Shown: positions 52,104-61,498 of the stretch, piece after piece | Layout: the number at the start of each line of letters is the position of its first letter | How positions within the stretch are numbered: position 1 is the first letter of the stretch | Source: Dolichospermum flos-aquae CCAP 1403/13F | GTDB lineage: Bacteria > Cyanobacteriota > Cyanobacteriia > Cyanobacteriales > Nostocaceae | Reading direction: 5' to 3' | NCBI RefSeq assembly: GCF_012516395.1 | Contig: NZ_CP051206.1 | Location: 4,779,334-4,843,333 of the forward strand | Length of the DNA stretch: 64,000 nt | Notes under the pieces: generated by a model | What the model was told of the DNA's origin: nothing | Database searches by the model: none | Seen by the model: the letters and a program-made list of their open reading frames with translations, nothing else | Position numbers and translations under genes: made by a program

Positions 52104-52724
52104 CTATAAATGACCTTGCCATCGCTGAATTGGTATACAGTCAATATCTAATTGATCCAGAGCGCGAGCTACAACAAAATCAACTAAATCCTCAATGGTT
52201 TGTGGGTTGTGATACCAAGCAGGAATAGCGGGGACTATTCTCACTCCAGTTTCCGCTAAGGTAGTTAAGTTCCGCAGGTGAATTAAACTAAAAGGGGTTT
52301 CTCTGGGGACAATTACCAGTTTACGTCCTTCTTTAATTTGGACATCTGCGGCTCGTTCTAGTAAGTCGGAACTTAGCCCCCCAGCAAGTTTTGCGACTGT
52401 ACTCATACTACAAGGGATAATGATCATCCCCAACGTGCGGAAAGAACCACTGGCAATACCCGCACCAACATCACTCCAAGGATGACAGCGGAGTTTACCT
52501 TGTTCGGGAACTCCGGCTTGTTCTCGCCAAAATTGCTCTTGTTTTTCTGGTTCTCCTGGCATTCGGATTTCCTGTTCTGCCTGCCAAACTGTGTAAGTAG
52601 ATTTAGATGCCACCAGTTCAATTTGATATTCTGCGGCTAAGAGGAATTTAAGAGCGCGAACGGCGTAAATTAGACCAGATGCACCTGTTACGCCCAAGAT
52701 TAAAGGTTTTGTGTTATTAGTCAT
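52104..52724 (-). CDS. ubiX: UbiX-like flavin prenyltransferase
   Basis: 206 residues: GVTGASGLIYAVRALKFLLA (flavin-binding start at residue 11), VASKSTYTVWQAE, GAGIASGSFRTLGMIIIPCSMSTVAKLAGGLSSDLL-type conserved core, and TPFSLIHLRNLTTLAETGVR. UbiX makes the prenylated FMN cofactor used by UbiD-type decarboxylases. No ubiD is adjacent. The gene begins just after the 7-bp repeat tract that follows the RNB gene on the same strand. Confidence 0.92.
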   Translation of the reverse strand: MTNNTKPLILGVTGASGLIYAVRALKFLLAAEYQIELVASKSTYTVWQAEQEIRMPGEPEKQEQFWREQAGVPEQGKLRCHPWSDVGAGIASGSFRTLGMIIIPCSMSTVAKLAGGLSSDLLERAADVQIKEGRKLVIVPRETPFSLIHLRNLTTLAETGVRIVPAIPAWYHNPQTIEDLVDFVVARALDQLDIDCIPIQRWQGHL

Positions 52725-52853
52725 TTGTCAGTGGTCAGTGGTCAGTTGTTATTAGTCAGTTGTTAGTGGTCAGTGGTCAGTGGTCAGTGGTCAGTGGTTA
52801 ATATTTAAGAGCAACTAACAAAGGACAACTGACAAAGGACAACTGACCACTGA
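52725..52853. repeat. 7-bp tandem repeats between ubiX and the RNB gene
   Basis: TCAGTGG and TCAGTTG units, about 15 in two blocks (TTGTCAGTGGTCAGTGGTC; AACTGACAAAGGACAACTGA). No gene or promoter visible. Confidence 0.85.
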
Positions 52854-55223
52854 CTATTCTTGATCATAAGGTTCTCTGTCAAAAGATATGGCTTTGCCAC
52901 GCAAGCTATCGCTTTGATTTTGTGGATAAATGTCTCCTGTTTCCTCATTGCCAGTATTCTCGCTCATGGCCTTAGGTAAACCATCAGCACCAACTGTCAC
53001 TAAATCAATTTGTTGACGGTAGTAATCAACACTTTTGACTTGTACCATACAGCTATCGCCCAATCGGTAGGAAGCCCGATTTTTTCGCCCAAATAACGCT
53101 TGTTGTCTGGCACGATATTCATACCAATCGTCTTTGAGGGAACTGACGTGAACCAGTCCTTCTATTCGTAAGGTATTAGCGAGATTACCTTCTGTGGGCG
53201 ATTCTACTGGGACTTCAATTTCCACAAAGAAGCCGTAGGATTGAACACCAGTAATTACTCCTGGAAATACTTCGCCAATGCGTTGTTTCATTAAGGAGGC
53301 TTTTTGGAGTCCGGCTAAATCAGCTTCAGCTTCTTGGACTTCTTTTTCTCGGTCATTAATTTGGACAATGACTCTGGTTAAGTCGCTTTGCAGTTCTTGT
53401 TGGAGTTCTGGGGGGAGAACGTTCCAATTGATTTCTTCGTGACAATTGGAATGGCGCAGGTTTATCCGATCTTTGACGCGGGTATTCCGGCGATCGCGCC
53501 CATGCTCTAGTAAGTTATGATACACCCGTTGCAAGAGGATATCTGGATAACGACGTAAGGGGGCAGTTATGTGGACATATTGGGATAAAGCTAGTCCAAA
53601 GTGAGAACTTTTGGTAATGCTATATAAAGAAGGCTTGAGAGTGTCTTGTAATAAATAGGTGAGAACTTGTTCTGATGGGGAATCGGCAAAAGCTCCCGTC
53701 AAGTGTTGATAATCTAGAGGTTGGATTTCTAATTCTGGATCAAGTCCTAATTCCACACCTAAATTAACGGCTAGTTTGAGCATTTCCTGAACATCTTCGG
53801 GATCAGGTGTGCCTTGAACTCGCCATAAACTGGGAACTCCCAAGGCGCTGAGATGATCAGCCATGAGTTGATTAACTAATATTACCAATTCGGTAATGAG
53901 CGATCGCCCAGGTAAGTCATTAACCACCACCGATCCCATTGCTCCTTCGTCATAGTAAGGGTTGTGGCTGGGTGGGAGATTTAACCGTAAGCTGCCCCGC
54001 TGTAGACGTACCTGCTTAATAGCAGTAGCCAAAGTCTGTAAATCTGGTAATTTCTCTTGGACTTCGACTGCCACTTTGCTGCTTTCACCGGCAAGAATAG
54101 CTGCTGTCTCTACTTGACTAACAGCTACATCTACATTAATGACACTAGGTTGAATTTCCCATTCCTCCACTTCTCCTGATTGGGGGTTAATGGTGATGAT
54201 AAAAGAGAGAGCCAAGCGATCGCTACCAGGGACTAAAGAACACCGTTGTATCACCACTGCTGGCAACATTGGCAGTAGTAATTCTCCCAAATACACTGAC
54301 TTACCCCGCTTGAGAGCTTCCCTGTCTAGAGCCTCATCGGGTTGGATATAGTGGGAAACATCTGTAATGTGAAATAATAATCGCCAATTATCATCAGTAG
54401 TTTTTTCTACACTGAAGGCATTTTCAACTACAGATTCATCACTGTTGACACTCTTAATGGTGAAGGTAAAAACCTCACGTAAATCGAGACGATTTTTCAG
54501 GTCTGCTTTCAGGAGTCTCTTGGGTAACTTTGCCGCTGCATCGAGGATAGAATCAGGAAAAGTTCGGGATAAATCATGTTTACAAGTTACCAAATCTATA
54601 TCCGCTGCGGCTTCAGCATCACTACCCAAAATTTGCACTACTCGACCCAATGGGGGATATTGTGCGAGGGGATAGCGAAGAATTTCTACATGAGCTAAGT
54701 GATCAATTGCTTCTTCCAACTTCATGCTGTTGAGTTGTAGTTTCAGTTCAAACAGCAATCTGTCATCCAAAGGGACAGCCCGAAACCCTTCCTCCACCTG
54801 CTTAATTCTGGCGAGTAAGGTGTGATTAGACCGCTCCATAATCAACTTCACCTCACCTTCCGGCGATCGCCTGCGACTGCCTTCCTTGAGGACTCTTACC
54901 AAAACGCGATCGCCATTCCAGGCATTGCTCAAATGACTTTCACGGATGTAAATATCCTCTGAGCCTTCGCTATCTTGAATCGCAAAGCAAAAGCCCTTAC
55001 TAGAACAACGGAGTTTAGCCTCAATCAAGCCTTCTTCGGTAACGCGGCGATATTTCCCCCGTTCCTTCACCAAAAGCCCGATTTTTTCCAACACATCCAA
55101 AGTAATTTGGAGTTTTTCTAGACTTTCTTCATCCTCACAACCCAGTTTTTTTTCTAGGACTTTACGAGCCACTAATTTATCATCTGTAAAATTGGCAAGA
55201 AGTGTAGCGATTGAAAATTCCAT
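52854..55223 (-). CDS. RNase II/R (RNB) family protein with atypical active site, Zam-like
   Basis: 789 residues. A helical N-terminus (MEFSIATLLANFTDDKLVAR), cold-shock-like domains, an RNB domain, and an S1 domain (VFPGVITGVQSYGFFVEIEV). The RNB core is recognisable by DVSHYIQPDEALDREALKRG, LPMLPAVV and YVHITAPLRRYPDILLQRV. The segment matching the TIDPxDAxDFDDAxSVE magnesium site of RNase R reads TIKSVNSDESVVENAFSVE; Asp-to-Lys and DD-to-EN changes remove the main metal ligands. Divergent cyanobacterial RNB proteins of the Zam (acetazolamide resistance) type are candidates. The last 40 residues include SDSLRGKAIS, encoded by a genome repeat. Confidence 0.85.
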   Translation of the reverse strand: MEFSIATLLANFTDDKLVARKVLEKKLGCEDEESLEKLQITLDVLEKIGLLVKERGKYRRVTEEGLIEAKLRCSSKGFCFAIQDSEGSEDIYIRESHLSNAWNGDRVLVRVLKEGSRRRSPEGEVKLIMERSNHTLLARIKQVEEGFRAVPLDDRLLFELKLQLNSMKLEEAIDHLAHVEILRYPLAQYPPLGRVVQILGSDAEAAADIDLVTCKHDLSRTFPDSILDAAAKLPKRLLKADLKNRLDLREVFTFTIKSVNSDESVVENAFSVEKTTDDNWRLLFHITDVSHYIQPDEALDREALKRGKSVYLGELLLPMLPAVVIQRCSLVPGSDRLALSFIITINPQSGEVEEWEIQPSVINVDVAVSQVETAAILAGESSKVAVEVQEKLPDLQTLATAIKQVRLQRGSLRLNLPPSHNPYYDEGAMGSVVVNDLPGRSLITELVILVNQLMADHLSALGVPSLWRVQGTPDPEDVQEMLKLAVNLGVELGLDPELEIQPLDYQHLTGAFADSPSEQVLTYLLQDTLKPSLYSITKSSHFGLALSQYVHITAPLRRYPDILLQRVYHNLLEHGRDRRNTRVKDRINLRHSNCHEEINWNVLPPELQQELQSDLTRVIVQINDREKEVQEAEADLAGLQKASLMKQRIGEVFPGVITGVQSYGFFVEIEVPVESPTEGNLANTLRIEGLVHVSSLKDDWYEYRARQQALFGRKNRASYRLGDSCMVQVKSVDYYRQQIDLVTVGADGLPKAMSENTGNEETGDIYPQNQSDSLRGKAISFDREPYDQE

Positions 55224-55996
55224 GCAGTGAACCGACCTTTGGTCAAAACATCATTTGTTGTCGAATCTGGCTCTTTACTGTATTCCCTCGCGGTTTACAG
55301 ACACTTGCTTACGAATTTCGCCTTTGCGTAGTGTTTCGTAGAAAAGGCAAGTCCGCTCATCGCGCAGCGTGGCGTTAGCCATAGTCATTGTCAGATGAAG
55401 CCCCTGCGTTGACTTCTCACTGCACGACAATCTCAGCGTTTGCTTGCGTGACCCTTGACTTGATCTAAACAATCTTGACCATGCACTCCTGATACCTAAT
55501 AATTAAACACTACGTAATTTAGATAATGAGTTAGTGAGAGACTTGGTTTGGAGAACTCTCTATCTCACCCACAACCCACAAACTACAAACTGGTTTAACT
55601 ACAGGTGTTTGATAGTTTAGATGTAAGGCAATTCCACGACATCAATATCTGATAGCATAGCGTGGTGTTGGCCATGTCTTCACTAGAAGAAACCGCTGAA
55701 AAACCCAATTCTCCCTTATGTAGAATCGGTAACAATCAGGTAAGCAGTAAAACACAGGCAACGAAGGCAAACCTTATCTTTATTATTGTAGATTTAGAGC
55801 GCACTTCTTTAAAAATACTTCTAGATATCTAATTGGTTAATTAGTATAGCATTTAAAGATAGACGACAATTTGTGATCAACAACTGTTAGTATCAGGACA
55901 TATTTAACGTCGTAAGTGCTTAGTTCTCAGTAAGACTTTATATTGAAATATAGGGTTTTGTCTAGGGGATGGTCAGTGGTCAGTTGTCAGTTGTCA
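55224..55996. other. Gene-free gap upstream of the RNB gene
   Basis: No credible coding frame; a 65-codon minus-strand frame at 55275-55472 is made of repeat-like sequence. The gap holds two more GATAGC-type/AGCGTGGC repeat cores (about 55358 and 55650). The promoter of the RNB gene should be within the first 150 bases. No tRNA or known RNA gene was recognised. Confidence 0.55.
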
Positions 55997-56069
55997 GTAG
56001 GGGCGAAGCATTTGGAAGATAAATTATCGGTCATTACCAAAAATAGTTCTCCAAATGCTTCGCCCGTAC
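55997..56069. repeat. 73-bp palindromic element, copy 5
   Basis: First of three same-orientation copies set 88 bp apart, joined by TCAGTTGTCAGTTGTC-type spacers. Opens GTAGGGGCGAAGCATTTGGA, closes GCTTCGCCCGTAC. Confidence 0.9.
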
Positions 56070-56084
56070 AGTTGTCAGTTGTCA

Positions 56085-56157
56085 GTAGGGGCGAAGCATT
56101 TGGAAGATAAATTATCGATCATTGCCAAAAATAGTTCTCCAAATGCTTCGCCCGTAC
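56085..56157. repeat. 73-bp palindromic element, copy 6
   Basis: Second of three tandem copies; has the variant ATCGATCATTG in the centre. Confidence 0.9.
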
Positions 56158-56172
56158 AGTTGTCAGTTGTCA

Positions 56173-56245
56173 GTAGGGGCGAAGCATTTGGAAGATAAAT
56201 TATCGGTCATTGCCAAAAATAGTTCTCCAAATGCTTCGCCCGTAC
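56173..56245. repeat. 73-bp palindromic element, copy 7
   Basis: Third tandem copy; followed by TCAGTTGTCAGTGG repeats up to 56280. Confidence 0.9.
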
Positions 56246-56322
56246 AGTTGTCAGTTGTCAGTGGTCAGTTGTCAGTTGTGCGCTGACTAGCAATTTATGT
56301 TATTAGGAAAATTTAGATAAAA

Positions 56323-57039
56323 ATGGTTGAAAGTATGATGTTGGCACAATTCCAGAATTTGTACCCCAACGGCAGTATTATCTCAGAATTAATAGAAATT
56401 TTTCAGGGGAAATATATCGTCCGTGTCAGTATACAACTCGAAGGTATCACCAGGGCAACGGCGATCGCAGGAGCAGAAACAGTAGAAGCAGCAGAAGACC
56501 AGGCTAGAAACAGAGCTTTAACGGTTTTGGGGATCAAAAATACACCGGGGGAAGTCACAAAATCTGTCTCCCCATTAGTTACCACTCCACAAATAAAACC
56601 CACTTTCCAGGAATCAAAACCTGTTCCCCCTGTTAACAATACACAGATATATACACCACCGCTACCAGAAGAAGAAATTGATCCCAAATTTTCAGAACCA
56701 GAAATATTTTCTCATCAAGAACCAGAATATCCACCTTTATCAGAAGTCCCTCCTAGTAATGTCACACCATTTACACCTCGCAGTTATACCTCTTATGAGG
56801 ATACTGGTGTCCAGTCAGTCGTCGGTAAAAAGAAAAGACATAATGAACCAGTAAATTTATCTGATGTCATTGCCCAAACAGACGTAGAAATCGAGCGATT
56901 AGGCTGGACACCAGAACAAGGTAAAGATTATCTGGTCAAAACCTACAGTAAACGAGGACGTTCTCTGCTGAGTGAAGAAGAATTACGAAATTTTCTCACT
57001 TACCTCAAATCTCAACCAGATCCAATTGCGGGATTTTAG
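56323..57039 (+). CDS. Conserved hypothetical, possible Rad52-like/dsRBD-like N-terminus
   Basis: 238 residues. The first 75 (LYPNGSIISELIEIFQGKYI, RVSIQLEGITRATAIAGAET, VEAAEDQARNRALTVLGI) resemble the N-terminal domain of Rad52/Rad22-type recombination mediators, with ATG/AxxAET-like and DQARxRAL motifs. A Pro-rich spacer (about 80-160) and a C-terminal helical domain (LSDVIAQTDVEIERLGWTPE, TYSKRGRSLLSEEELRNFL) follow. The C-terminal block is conserved in cyanobacterial recombination-linked proteins, but the assignment is a resemblance judged by eye. It stands between repeat arrays. Confidence 0.6.
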   Translation: MVESMMLAQFQNLYPNGSIISELIEIFQGKYIVRVSIQLEGITRATAIAGAETVEAAEDQARNRALTVLGIKNTPGEVTKSVSPLVTTPQIKPTFQESKPVPPVNNTQIYTPPLPEEEIDPKFSEPEIFSHQEPEYPPLSEVPPSNVTPFTPRSYTSYEDTGVQSVVGKKKRHNEPVNLSDVIAQTDVEIERLGWTPEQGKDYLVKTYSKRGRSLLSEEELRNFLTYLKSQPDPIAGF

Positions 57040-57040
57040 A

Positions 57041-57083
<43 letters not shown>

Positions 57084-57127
57084 GAAGAAAGAAGAAAGAA
57101 GAATTTTCTCATTGACAACTGACAACT

Positions 57128-57200
57128 GTACGGGCGAAGCATTTGGATAACTATTTTTGGCAATGATCGATAATTTATCTTCCAAATGCTTCGCCCCTAC
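57128..57200. repeat. 73-bp palindromic element, copy 8
   Basis: GTACGGGCGAAGCATTTGGA to TTCGCCCCTAC, between TGACAACT repeats; the central variant is ATAACTATTTTTGGCAATG. Further TGACAACT repeats continue to about 57255. Confidence 0.9.
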
Positions 57201-57259
57201 TGACAACTGACAACTGACAACTGACAACTAACCACTGACAACTGACAACTAACCAATAA

Positions 57260-57865
57260 CTAAACTATAGGTACAGGACGACTACCGGCGGCATGACGGT
57301 CAATTACTTGGTCAATCAAGCCATATTCCTTGGCTTCGGCGGGAGACATAAAGAAATCACGTTCGGTATCTTCAGAAATCCGCTCAAATGGTTGACCAGT
57401 ATGATCAGCGAGAAATTCGTTTAGCCGCTGCTTGTGATACAAAATTTCGCGGGCTTGAATTGCAATATCAGTTGCTTGTCCTTGAGCGCCACCGAGGGGT
57501 TGATGAATCATAATCCGTGAATGGGGTAAACTCATCCTTTTACCCTTTGTACCCGCGCTGAGGAGAAAAGCTCCCATACTGGCCGCCAATCCAGTACAAA
57601 TTGTACAGACATCAGGGCGAATATGCTTCATGGTGTCAAAAATACCCATTCCCGCTGTTACAGAACCACCAGGAGAATTAATGTACATATATATGTCCTT
57701 CTCCGCGTCCTCAGAATCTAAAAACAGCAGTTGGGCAACAATCAAGTTAGCCAGATTGCTATCAACCTGTTCTCCCAAAAAAATAATCCGCTCACGCAAC
57801 AGCCGTGAATAGATATCAAAGGCGCGTTCGCCTCGGCCGGATTGTTCAATAACGATAGGAATCAT
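57260..57865 (-). CDS. clpP: ATP-dependent Clp protease proteolytic subunit (ClpP2-type)
   Basis: 201 residues with a complete triad: Ser96 in GLAASMG, His121 in MIHQP and Asp170 in TERDFF. The N-terminus [20 protein letters not shown] is the short form, like E. coli ClpP and the clpP2 that pairs with ClpX in cyanobacteria. Unlike clpP2-clpX operons elsewhere, no clpX is seen within the window next to it. It is the third Clp core gene here; the paralogous clpR-clpP pair is at 9625-11017. The start lies before a 420-base gap. Confidence 0.93.
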   Translation of the reverse strand: MIPIVIEQSGRGERAFDIYSRLLRERIIFLGEQVDSNLANLIVAQLLFLDSEDAEKDIYMYINSPGGSVTAGMGIFDTMKHIRPDVCTICTGLAASMGAFLLSAGTKGKRMSLPHSRIMIHQPLGGAQGQATDIAIQAREILYHKQRLNEFLADHTGQPFERISEDTERDFFMSPAEAKEYGLIDQVIDRHAAGSRPVPIV

Positions 57866-58287
57866 TTAGTGTGTTTTAGCTATTTTTCATTTATTCTATC
57901 GGTGACAACGGCTAATTGTGTTGAAATTGCCAATTAAGATTAGGACAAGCCGGGTGAAGAGAGCAGATAGAAGCTCATGTAAAGAAATATATTTGACGCA
58001 AATATCAGTATTATTACGGTTCTTGCTAATTGAGTGACTGGAGTAAAACAATGAGATATCCCCAGGGATTTAAAAATAAATTTGGATTTTCAGGACACTT
58101 TTTGGAAAAAACAAACGTCCACGTTGTCAGGTGCATATAAAGAGAGAACTGAATCACATTTTTTCACAGATTTCTGAGCTATTCTCAAACTATATTCACC
58201 AAATCCGATAAACCAATAACACAAAGTGTATTGAGAATAACAAGTTCCTATGGAAGTCTCATCCATATAAATAAAGAGAGGGATATT
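57866..58287. other. Divergent intergenic region
   Basis: AT-rich, with no repeat or frame of note. It must hold the minus-strand clpP promoter and the promoter of the small gene at 58288. Confidence 0.5.
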
Positions 58288-58443
58288 ATGCTAGAAAAAC
58301 TTATACAAGCGGCCTTTATTACATTTTTATTGCAACTCATCGCCGTATTGAGTAAAACTACTCCAATACATCCCAAGGCAGCCTCACCTCTTGCGGAAAT
58401 GTCGGGTCCTGTAATTAGTTCGACTTTCCAGGTTTCGGAGTAA
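58288..58443 (+). CDS. Small membrane-associated protein, unknown
   Basis: 51 residues from the ATG at 58288, preceded by AAAGAGAGGGATATT. An upstream TTG at 58231 was not used. The protein is MLEKLIQAAFITFLLQLIAV followed by LSKTTPIHPKAASPLAEMSG, with one N-terminal hydrophobic helix of about 18 residues and a short polar tail. It could be a secreted or membrane-anchored small protein. No family recognised. It lies upstream of, and convergent with, the iron-uptake genes. Confidence 0.6.
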   Translation: MLEKLIQAAFITFLLQLIAVLSKTTPIHPKAASPLAEMSGPVISSTFQVSE

Positions 58444-58522
58444 AATGCAGCCTAGACGGAACAGGGAACAGGTAAAAATTTTAATCTTTTCCCTGATTAC
58501 CAATCTTTTCAATCTTTTATTT

Positions 58523-59482
58523 TTAATTCCGCCCTGGGGTAGTAGTCATGACTTTATTTTTGCTATTCTGATTATCTCCACCTGTGATACTGCGGAAATA
58601 TAGCCCACCAATACTGATGAGAAATATTAAATATCCCACGGCTTGAACAATATAGATTTTGTCTCTATAACCAAATAAGGACTTGAGAATGATACCTGGG
58701 AACTGTTCGTCAGATAAGATTTTTTCAGCATTCCAAACCATTGGACCTAAGATACAAGAGTGAATTCTGGTAAAGTGTTCATAATAGAAACAAAGATTTT
58801 CTGAAGAACGACTACTCAAAGCTAGATTAGCTGTGGCTTCATCAAAATGTTGTAAACCGGAAACTACTAAACCAGAAACAATTAATATTAATAAAACGCC
58901 CATAACTTGAAAGAATTGGCGAATATTAATTTTCACACCCCATTTAAATAATAAAACGCCAATTACTGACGCTGTGGCTAAACCACCAAGTGCGCCTAAA
59001 GTCGGTAATAAACCTTGTTGAAAATTAGCTGCAACGAAGAGAACAGTTTCAAATCCTTCGCGGACAATGGCGACTAGAATTAAACTAAAAACTCCCCAAG
59101 CTGCATTGGAATTTTTGCCTATTGCGTCGGTAACTGCTCCCTCAACTTGTGCTTTCATAAATCTGGCTTGTTTTGTCATCCAGATTAACATCCAACTCAG
59201 CATGACTATTGCTAAAACACTAAATACACCTTCCAATGTTGGCTCAACAACAGAGGTATATTGAGGATTAATAGATCCTAAGAATTTAATGATCCCCGTA
59301 AATAAAATACCGATTAAGCCACTGACAATAATACCAACAATTACGCCAGCATAAACCCAAGGGTTGAGTCGAGATTGTTGGGCTTTTTTTAATAATGCGA
59401 GAACAATACCCACAACTAAAGCGGCTTCGACACCTTCTCGCAGGGTAATTACAAAAGTGGGTAGAGCGGTACTAAAATTCAT
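58523..59482 (-). CDS. FTR1/EfeU family iron permease
   Basis: 319 residues with about seven membrane helices. Both family motifs are complete: REGVE (15-19) in the first helix and REGFE (141-145) in the fourth, the glutamates that carry Fe3+ in Ftr1/EfeU. The C-terminus has an extra segment (FPGIILKSLFGYRDKIYIVQ) and a last helix. It is the last gene of a minus-strand group with a multicopper oxidase, an HhH lipoprotein and a ferritin-like protein. In yeast a copper oxidase and Ftr1 act together to import iron. The same division of labour is likely here. Confidence 0.92.
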   Translation of the reverse strand: MNFSTALPTFVITLREGVEAALVVGIVLALLKKAQQSRLNPWVYAGVIVGIIVSGLIGILFTGIIKFLGSINPQYTSVVEPTLEGVFSVLAIVMLSWMLIWMTKQARFMKAQVEGAVTDAIGKNSNAAWGVFSLILVAIVREGFETVLFVAANFQQGLLPTLGALGGLATASVIGVLLFKWGVKINIRQFFQVMGVLLILIVSGLVVSGLQHFDEATANLALSSRSSENLCFYYEHFTRIHSCILGPMVWNAEKILSDEQFPGIILKSLFGYRDKIYIVQAVGYLIFLISIGGLYFRSITGGDNQNSKNKVMTTTPGRN

Positions 59483-59515
59483 TTTTATTAGTTAGTTGTC
59501 AGTGGTCAGTGGTCA

Positions 59516-59588
59516 GTAGGGGCGAAGCATTTGGAAGATAAATTATCGGTCATTGCCAAAAATAGTTCTCCAAATGCTTCGCCCGTAC
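59516..59588. repeat. 73-bp palindromic element, copy 9
   Basis: GTAGGGGCGAAGCATTTGGA to GCTTCGCCCGTAC between the ferritin-like and permease genes, so it lies inside the presumed iron operon. Confidence 0.9.
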
Positions 59589-59644
59589 AGTGGTCAGTTG
59601 TAGATTTTATTTCTCCTGACTTCTGACTCCTGACTCCTGCTTTT

Positions 59645-60079
59645 TTAGCTGAAATCGCGTAACATTTTCTTGAGTTCGAGATTGTGCATCTCTTCTTGTC
59701 CGATCATACCACGGCTGAATTCTTCTAAATAAATACTGGCATTGTTGACAACTGCTAGAAGACTTTTGTACATATCTAAAGCTTTCTTTTCATGGGATAA
59801 ACTTTCTTGCAAAATATCCTTAACGTTATGTTTGAAAGTTTCTTCCATTGGGGCGATTCTCAAAGTAGGATGTCCTTCTAAGCCTGTGAGAATTTCTCCC
59901 ACTTGTTGAGCATGAAGTAAGGATTCTGTGGCTTGCGCTTTGAAGAATGCCACAATAGGTATACGATTTGGACCTGTTACCATTAAGGAATAATGGGTGT
60001 AGCGAACTACCCCTGCTAGTTCAAATTCCATAATGGAGTTGAGAATATCAATTGTTTTTTGGTGGTCGAGTTCTTGCAT
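59645..60079 (-). CDS. Ferritin-like / bacterioferritin-type protein
   Basis: 144 residues of a four-helix bundle: DILNSIMEFELAGVVRYTHY, FFKAQATESLLHAQQVGEIL, LSHEKKALDMYKSLLAVVNN and GMIGQEEMHNLELKKMLRDF. The E-x6-Y and ExxH pairs needed for a di-iron centre are visible, and a Met haem ligand may or may not exist. Its size is close to bacterioferritin/DUF455-like mini-ferritins. Iron storage or ferroxidase activity fits its place between the permease and the HhH lipoprotein. Confidence 0.85.
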   Translation of the reverse strand: MQELDHQKTIDILNSIMEFELAGVVRYTHYSLMVTGPNRIPIVAFFKAQATESLLHAQQVGEILTGLEGHPTLRIAPMEETFKHNVKDILQESLSHEKKALDMYKSLLAVVNNASIYLEEFSRGMIGQEEMHNLELKKMLRDFS

Positions 60080-60259
60080 TAGTTGTTAAGTTGAGCAAAA
60101 TTACATCAGGAGAGTATTTAGCTACCAATTATTAGTGAGCAGTTATACTTTTTTTAAGGTTTGAAAACCCAAACTATTCTCACTCTTAGTTTTTAACTAT
60201 TTGCTCTCTTGTCTACTATTTTAAACTTCTTTTTCTGTACTTCCAATGGTGTGAAAATA

Positions 60260-61288
60260 CTAACTTTGTGCTTTAGTGCTGGTTTTTTCTCGCACTTTTT
60301 GGGTATTTTCCTCGATGGTTTTCACTAGCTTGGTAACATCTTCTGGAGTGCTAACTGCTTGCGCTGGGGGGATAGCAGTAGGCCAAACTTTCACTAGTTC
60401 TCCAAAAGCTGTATCTATGGCTTTGTGTGCTTGAGGATGTTCTTGGGTCATTTGGCTAGAAATACTTTTATATAGCTCCTGAGAATAGACGACAAAACCA
60501 CGAGAATCTTGATATTCAATGGGGGCAGTAATTTTGCCATTCGCAATTGCTGCACCATATTCTGAGTTGGCTGCGTCTAGTAAACTGGTGATTACTTGCA
60601 GAACAAATTCGGGTTTACTGCGTTGTTCGGCTGGTAAAATTGCGATCGCACTATCAACGGCTTGCACAGAAGTGGTAAAGTTAGTTTTTATTTTGGCATC
60701 CTTGGGATTAGATTTCACTAAATCAGTTAAACTGACTAAGTTGCTTTTAAATTCTTTAACTTTACGTTCATCTAATTGTTCTTCAATATCAATATAAATC
60801 TCCTCAACTGGATGTCCAATATGGGGTTGAGCTTGTTTGGGTTGATTTTGATCTAGTAGTTCTTTGGCTACTAAAAGATGTCCTTTCATTAACCCCAATT
60901 TGGTCATGTAGTCAATATCTTTAGCTTCACCTGTAAGTACCACTTCCTCAACTGTCACCATGTCTTTAATTTGGTCAAACTGTGGTTGAGTAATCACTTT
61001 TTTACTGACTAAATCCGTTGGATTAGCGTAGGGACGATTAGCTTGGATTTTGTTGGATAAAGCCGGAATTCCTAATGTAGCTTCTAATTTATCTAATTGG
61101 GATAAAATTGCATTATTGATATTAATTTTAGCTTTACCACTATGACCGCTATGGGTGCTAGTTTCTGTTACTTGGGCTGTATTTGGTGTTGATTGAATAT
61201 CTGCTTTTGGTGTGTCGCTGGTACAAGAACTTAGAGAAATCATGGCACAAGCAGCGATAGATAAGAATAAATAACGGAATTTGATCAT
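60260..61288 (-). CDS. Lipoprotein with helix-hairpin-helix and helical domains
   Basis: 342 residues. A lipoprotein signal (FLSIAACAMISLSSC, Cys22) and a His-containing linker (THSGHSGKA). A helix-hairpin-helix domain follows (residues 53-112; KININNAILSQLDKLEATLG, GIPALSNKIQANRPYANPTD, DLVSKKVITQPQFDQI). The rest is all-helical (MKGHLLVAKELLDQNQPKQA, HIGHPVEEIYIDIEEQLDER) and may bind metal through GHPVEEIY and ExxH-like residues, somewhat like EfeO. It lies in the iron gene group. The HhH part is similar to ComEA-type domains and need not bind DNA outside the cytoplasm. Confidence 0.8.
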   Translation of the reverse strand: MIKFRYLFLSIAACAMISLSSCTSDTPKADIQSTPNTAQVTETSTHSGHSGKAKININNAILSQLDKLEATLGIPALSNKIQANRPYANPTDLVSKKVITQPQFDQIKDMVTVEEVVLTGEAKDIDYMTKLGLMKGHLLVAKELLDQNQPKQAQPHIGHPVEEIYIDIEEQLDERKVKEFKSNLVSLTDLVKSNPKDAKIKTNFTTSVQAVDSAIAILPAEQRSKPEFVLQVITSLLDAANSEYGAAIANGKITAPIEYQDSRGFVVYSQELYKSISSQMTQEHPQAHKAIDTAFGELVKVWPTAIPPAQAVSTPEDVTKLVKTIEENTQKVREKTSTKAQS

Positions 61289-61498
61289 TTTTGCTCCTGA
61301 TAAAGTGTCAATGTTGGTAATTTAAGGATTTAGCAGTAGATAAATTTGCAAATATTTCGGTTTAGATATAATTATGATTTATCATAAATACAAATATTTA
61401 TCAACTATTTTTCTAAAACATAAGTATAAATTAAGTAGGTAAATTTCAGATATTGCTAAATTTGGGTTTTACTAAGTTGCTAATCTTTCTGAGTTTTG

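Noticed and set aside
55275-55472. 65-codon minus-strand frame
   Set aside because: Composed of repeat-like sequence with no recognisable protein features.
55975-56280. Regular repeats with spacers, considered as a CRISPR array
   Set aside because: The spacers are the same 15-base 7-mer sequence each time and the repeats are palindromic elements; no cas gene is near. The same applies to the 59-bp array at 39379 and the GGAGTCA tracts.
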